From DATAFT01 sp035544635 (GTDB taxonomy: Bacteria > Acidobacteriota > Thermoanaerobaculia > Multivoradales > Multivoraceae), in contig DATKDQ010000090.1 in NCBI GenBank assembly GCA_035544635.1, positions 1 through 5,255 of the forward strand: 5,255 nt of DNA. The letters run 5' to 3'. The notes below the pieces were generated by a model. The model ran no database searches. It was given only the letters and a program-made list of their open reading frames with translations, and was not told the origin of the DNA. This document shows, piece by piece, positions 4,825 through 5,255 of the stretch (position 1 is its first letter; every line of letters starts with the position of its first letter). The position numbers were made by a program, and so were the translations under genes.

Positions 4825-5255
4825 CATGGAGGTTTCCCCTCCCGGGCGCGACGAAGGTGTGGAGCGCCATTCCCGCGGCGCGCGCCAGGTCGACGGCGGA
4901 GCTCGAGGCGGCGCCCACCGCGACCACCAGCGGGATCGCCGCCCGGATCGCCTTCTGCACGATCTCGAAGCCGGCCCGCCCACTGACGGCGAGGATGCGG
5001 TTCTCGAGCGGCAGCTCGCCGCGCAGTAGGCTCCAGCCGATCACCTTGTCGACCGCGTTGTGGCGGCCGATGTCCTCGCGCAGGCACAGCAGACTGCCCG
5101 CGGCATCGAACAGGCCGGCGCCGTGGAGGCCGCCGCAGAGCTCGAAGAGCTCCTGCCGCTCGCGCAGCCTCGAGGGCAGCGTCTCGAGCACCGCCTCGTC
5201 GACCGCCAGCGGCCGCAGGACCGGGAGCTCGACCTCGAGGTCCTCGAGCCTCTGC
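4820..5255 (-). CDS. fdhD: FdhD, formate dehydrogenase accessory sulfurtransferase (5' end outside window)
   Basis: The minus-strand frame is open from the window edge to the TGA at 4822-4820, about 144 visible residues, the C-terminal half of a protein usually about 260-280 long. FdhD signatures are clear: ELCGGLHGAGLFD, then REDIGRHNAVDKVIGW, SGRAGFEIVQKAIRAAIP, and the SSSAVDLARAAGMALHTF segment before a short N-L-H-V end. A GTG at 5191 is not the start, because coding similarity continues upstream (LPVLRPLAVDEAVLETLP). FdhD takes sulfur from the cysteine desulfurase IscS and delivers it to the molybdenum cofactor so that formate dehydrogenase becomes active; it acts in the cytoplasm. The CxxC loop that carries the persulfide lies upstream, outside the window, so activity cannot be judged. 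No formate dehydrogenase gene is visible here. It is followed after 62 nt by the kinase gene on the same strand. Confidence 0.9.
   Translation of the reverse strand, partial: QRLEDLEVELPVLRPLAVDEAVLETLPSRLRERQELFELCGGLHGAGLFDAAGSLLCLREDIGRHNAVDKVIGWSLLRGELPLENRILAVSGRAGFEIVQKAIRAAIPLVVAVGAASSSAVDLARAAGMALHTFVAPGRGNLHV

Noticed and set aside
4758..5087. Upstream extension of the kinase frame to give about 454 residues
   Set aside because: The extra part overlaps fdhD entirely and reads as arginine/glycine-rich shadow. The GTG at 4757 with GGAGG 6 nt ahead fits the family N-terminus.
753..5255. A single molybdenum-enzyme system linking the large subunit with FdhD
   Set aside because: The genes are on opposite strands in converging units. 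FdhD serves formate-dehydrogenase-type cofactors, while xanthine-dehydrogenase-family enzymes normally use XdhC-like proteins. Proximity alone does not support a shared system.

Overview
The window comes from a bacterium with very high GC content (roughly 70%), strong G/C preference at third codon positions and long spurious open frames on both strands. The gene content suggests an uncultured soil or sediment lineage of the deltaproteobacterial/Myxococcota/Binatota/Rokubacteria kind: an orphan xanthine-dehydrogenase-family large subunit, a phosphotransferase paired with a DUF6285 protein, FdhD, and an apparently exported methyltransferase. An actinobacterial or acidobacterial source cannot be excluded. 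No rRNA, tRNA, CRISPR array, transposase or phage gene is visible.

Plus-strand half (1-3216). The window opens inside a class I SAM-dependent methyltransferase whose visible N-terminus looks like the end of a signal peptide. A gap of about 95 bp follows. It holds a GC-rich hairpin and a perfect TATAAT box 8 bp before the next start codon, so the next gene is probably read from its own near-leaderless promoter. That gene (753-3044) encodes a complete 763-residue molybdopterin-binding large subunit of the xanthine dehydrogenase/CO dehydrogenase family. No [2Fe-2S] or FAD subunit lies on either side. Its stop codon overlaps (ATGA) the start of a broken small membrane-protein gene (3041-3216). 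The N-terminal and C-terminal helices of that gene survive in different frames and its middle appears to be missing.

Minus-strand half (5255-3267), convergent with the first. In transcription order it holds the C-terminal half of fdhD (the N-terminus lies beyond the window edge), an aminoglycoside-phosphotransferase-fold kinase (344 aa, GTG start with a good Shine-Dalgarno), and a 139-aa DUF6285 protein. Gaps of 62 and 36 nt suggest one operon, but an 18-bp AT-rich inverted repeat of TetR-operator type overlaps the fdhD stop codon and could give the kinase/DUF6285 pair a separate control point. A palindrome also overlaps the ribosome-binding site of the DUF6285 gene. The two units converge across only about 50 bp (3217-3266).

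Functionally there are two molybdenum-related proteins: the large subunit, and FdhD, which sulfurates the molybdenum cofactor of formate dehydrogenases. They are in separate, opposing units and nothing visible ties them into one pathway. The phosphotransferase-DUF6285 pair is a recurring association, often found near acyl-CoA metabolism genes, whose biochemical role I do not know. The most notable points are the internally deleted membrane gene, the orphan large subunit with an atypical cofactor-site loop, and the palindromic candidate operator. I found no clear evidence of a wholly new multi-gene system.
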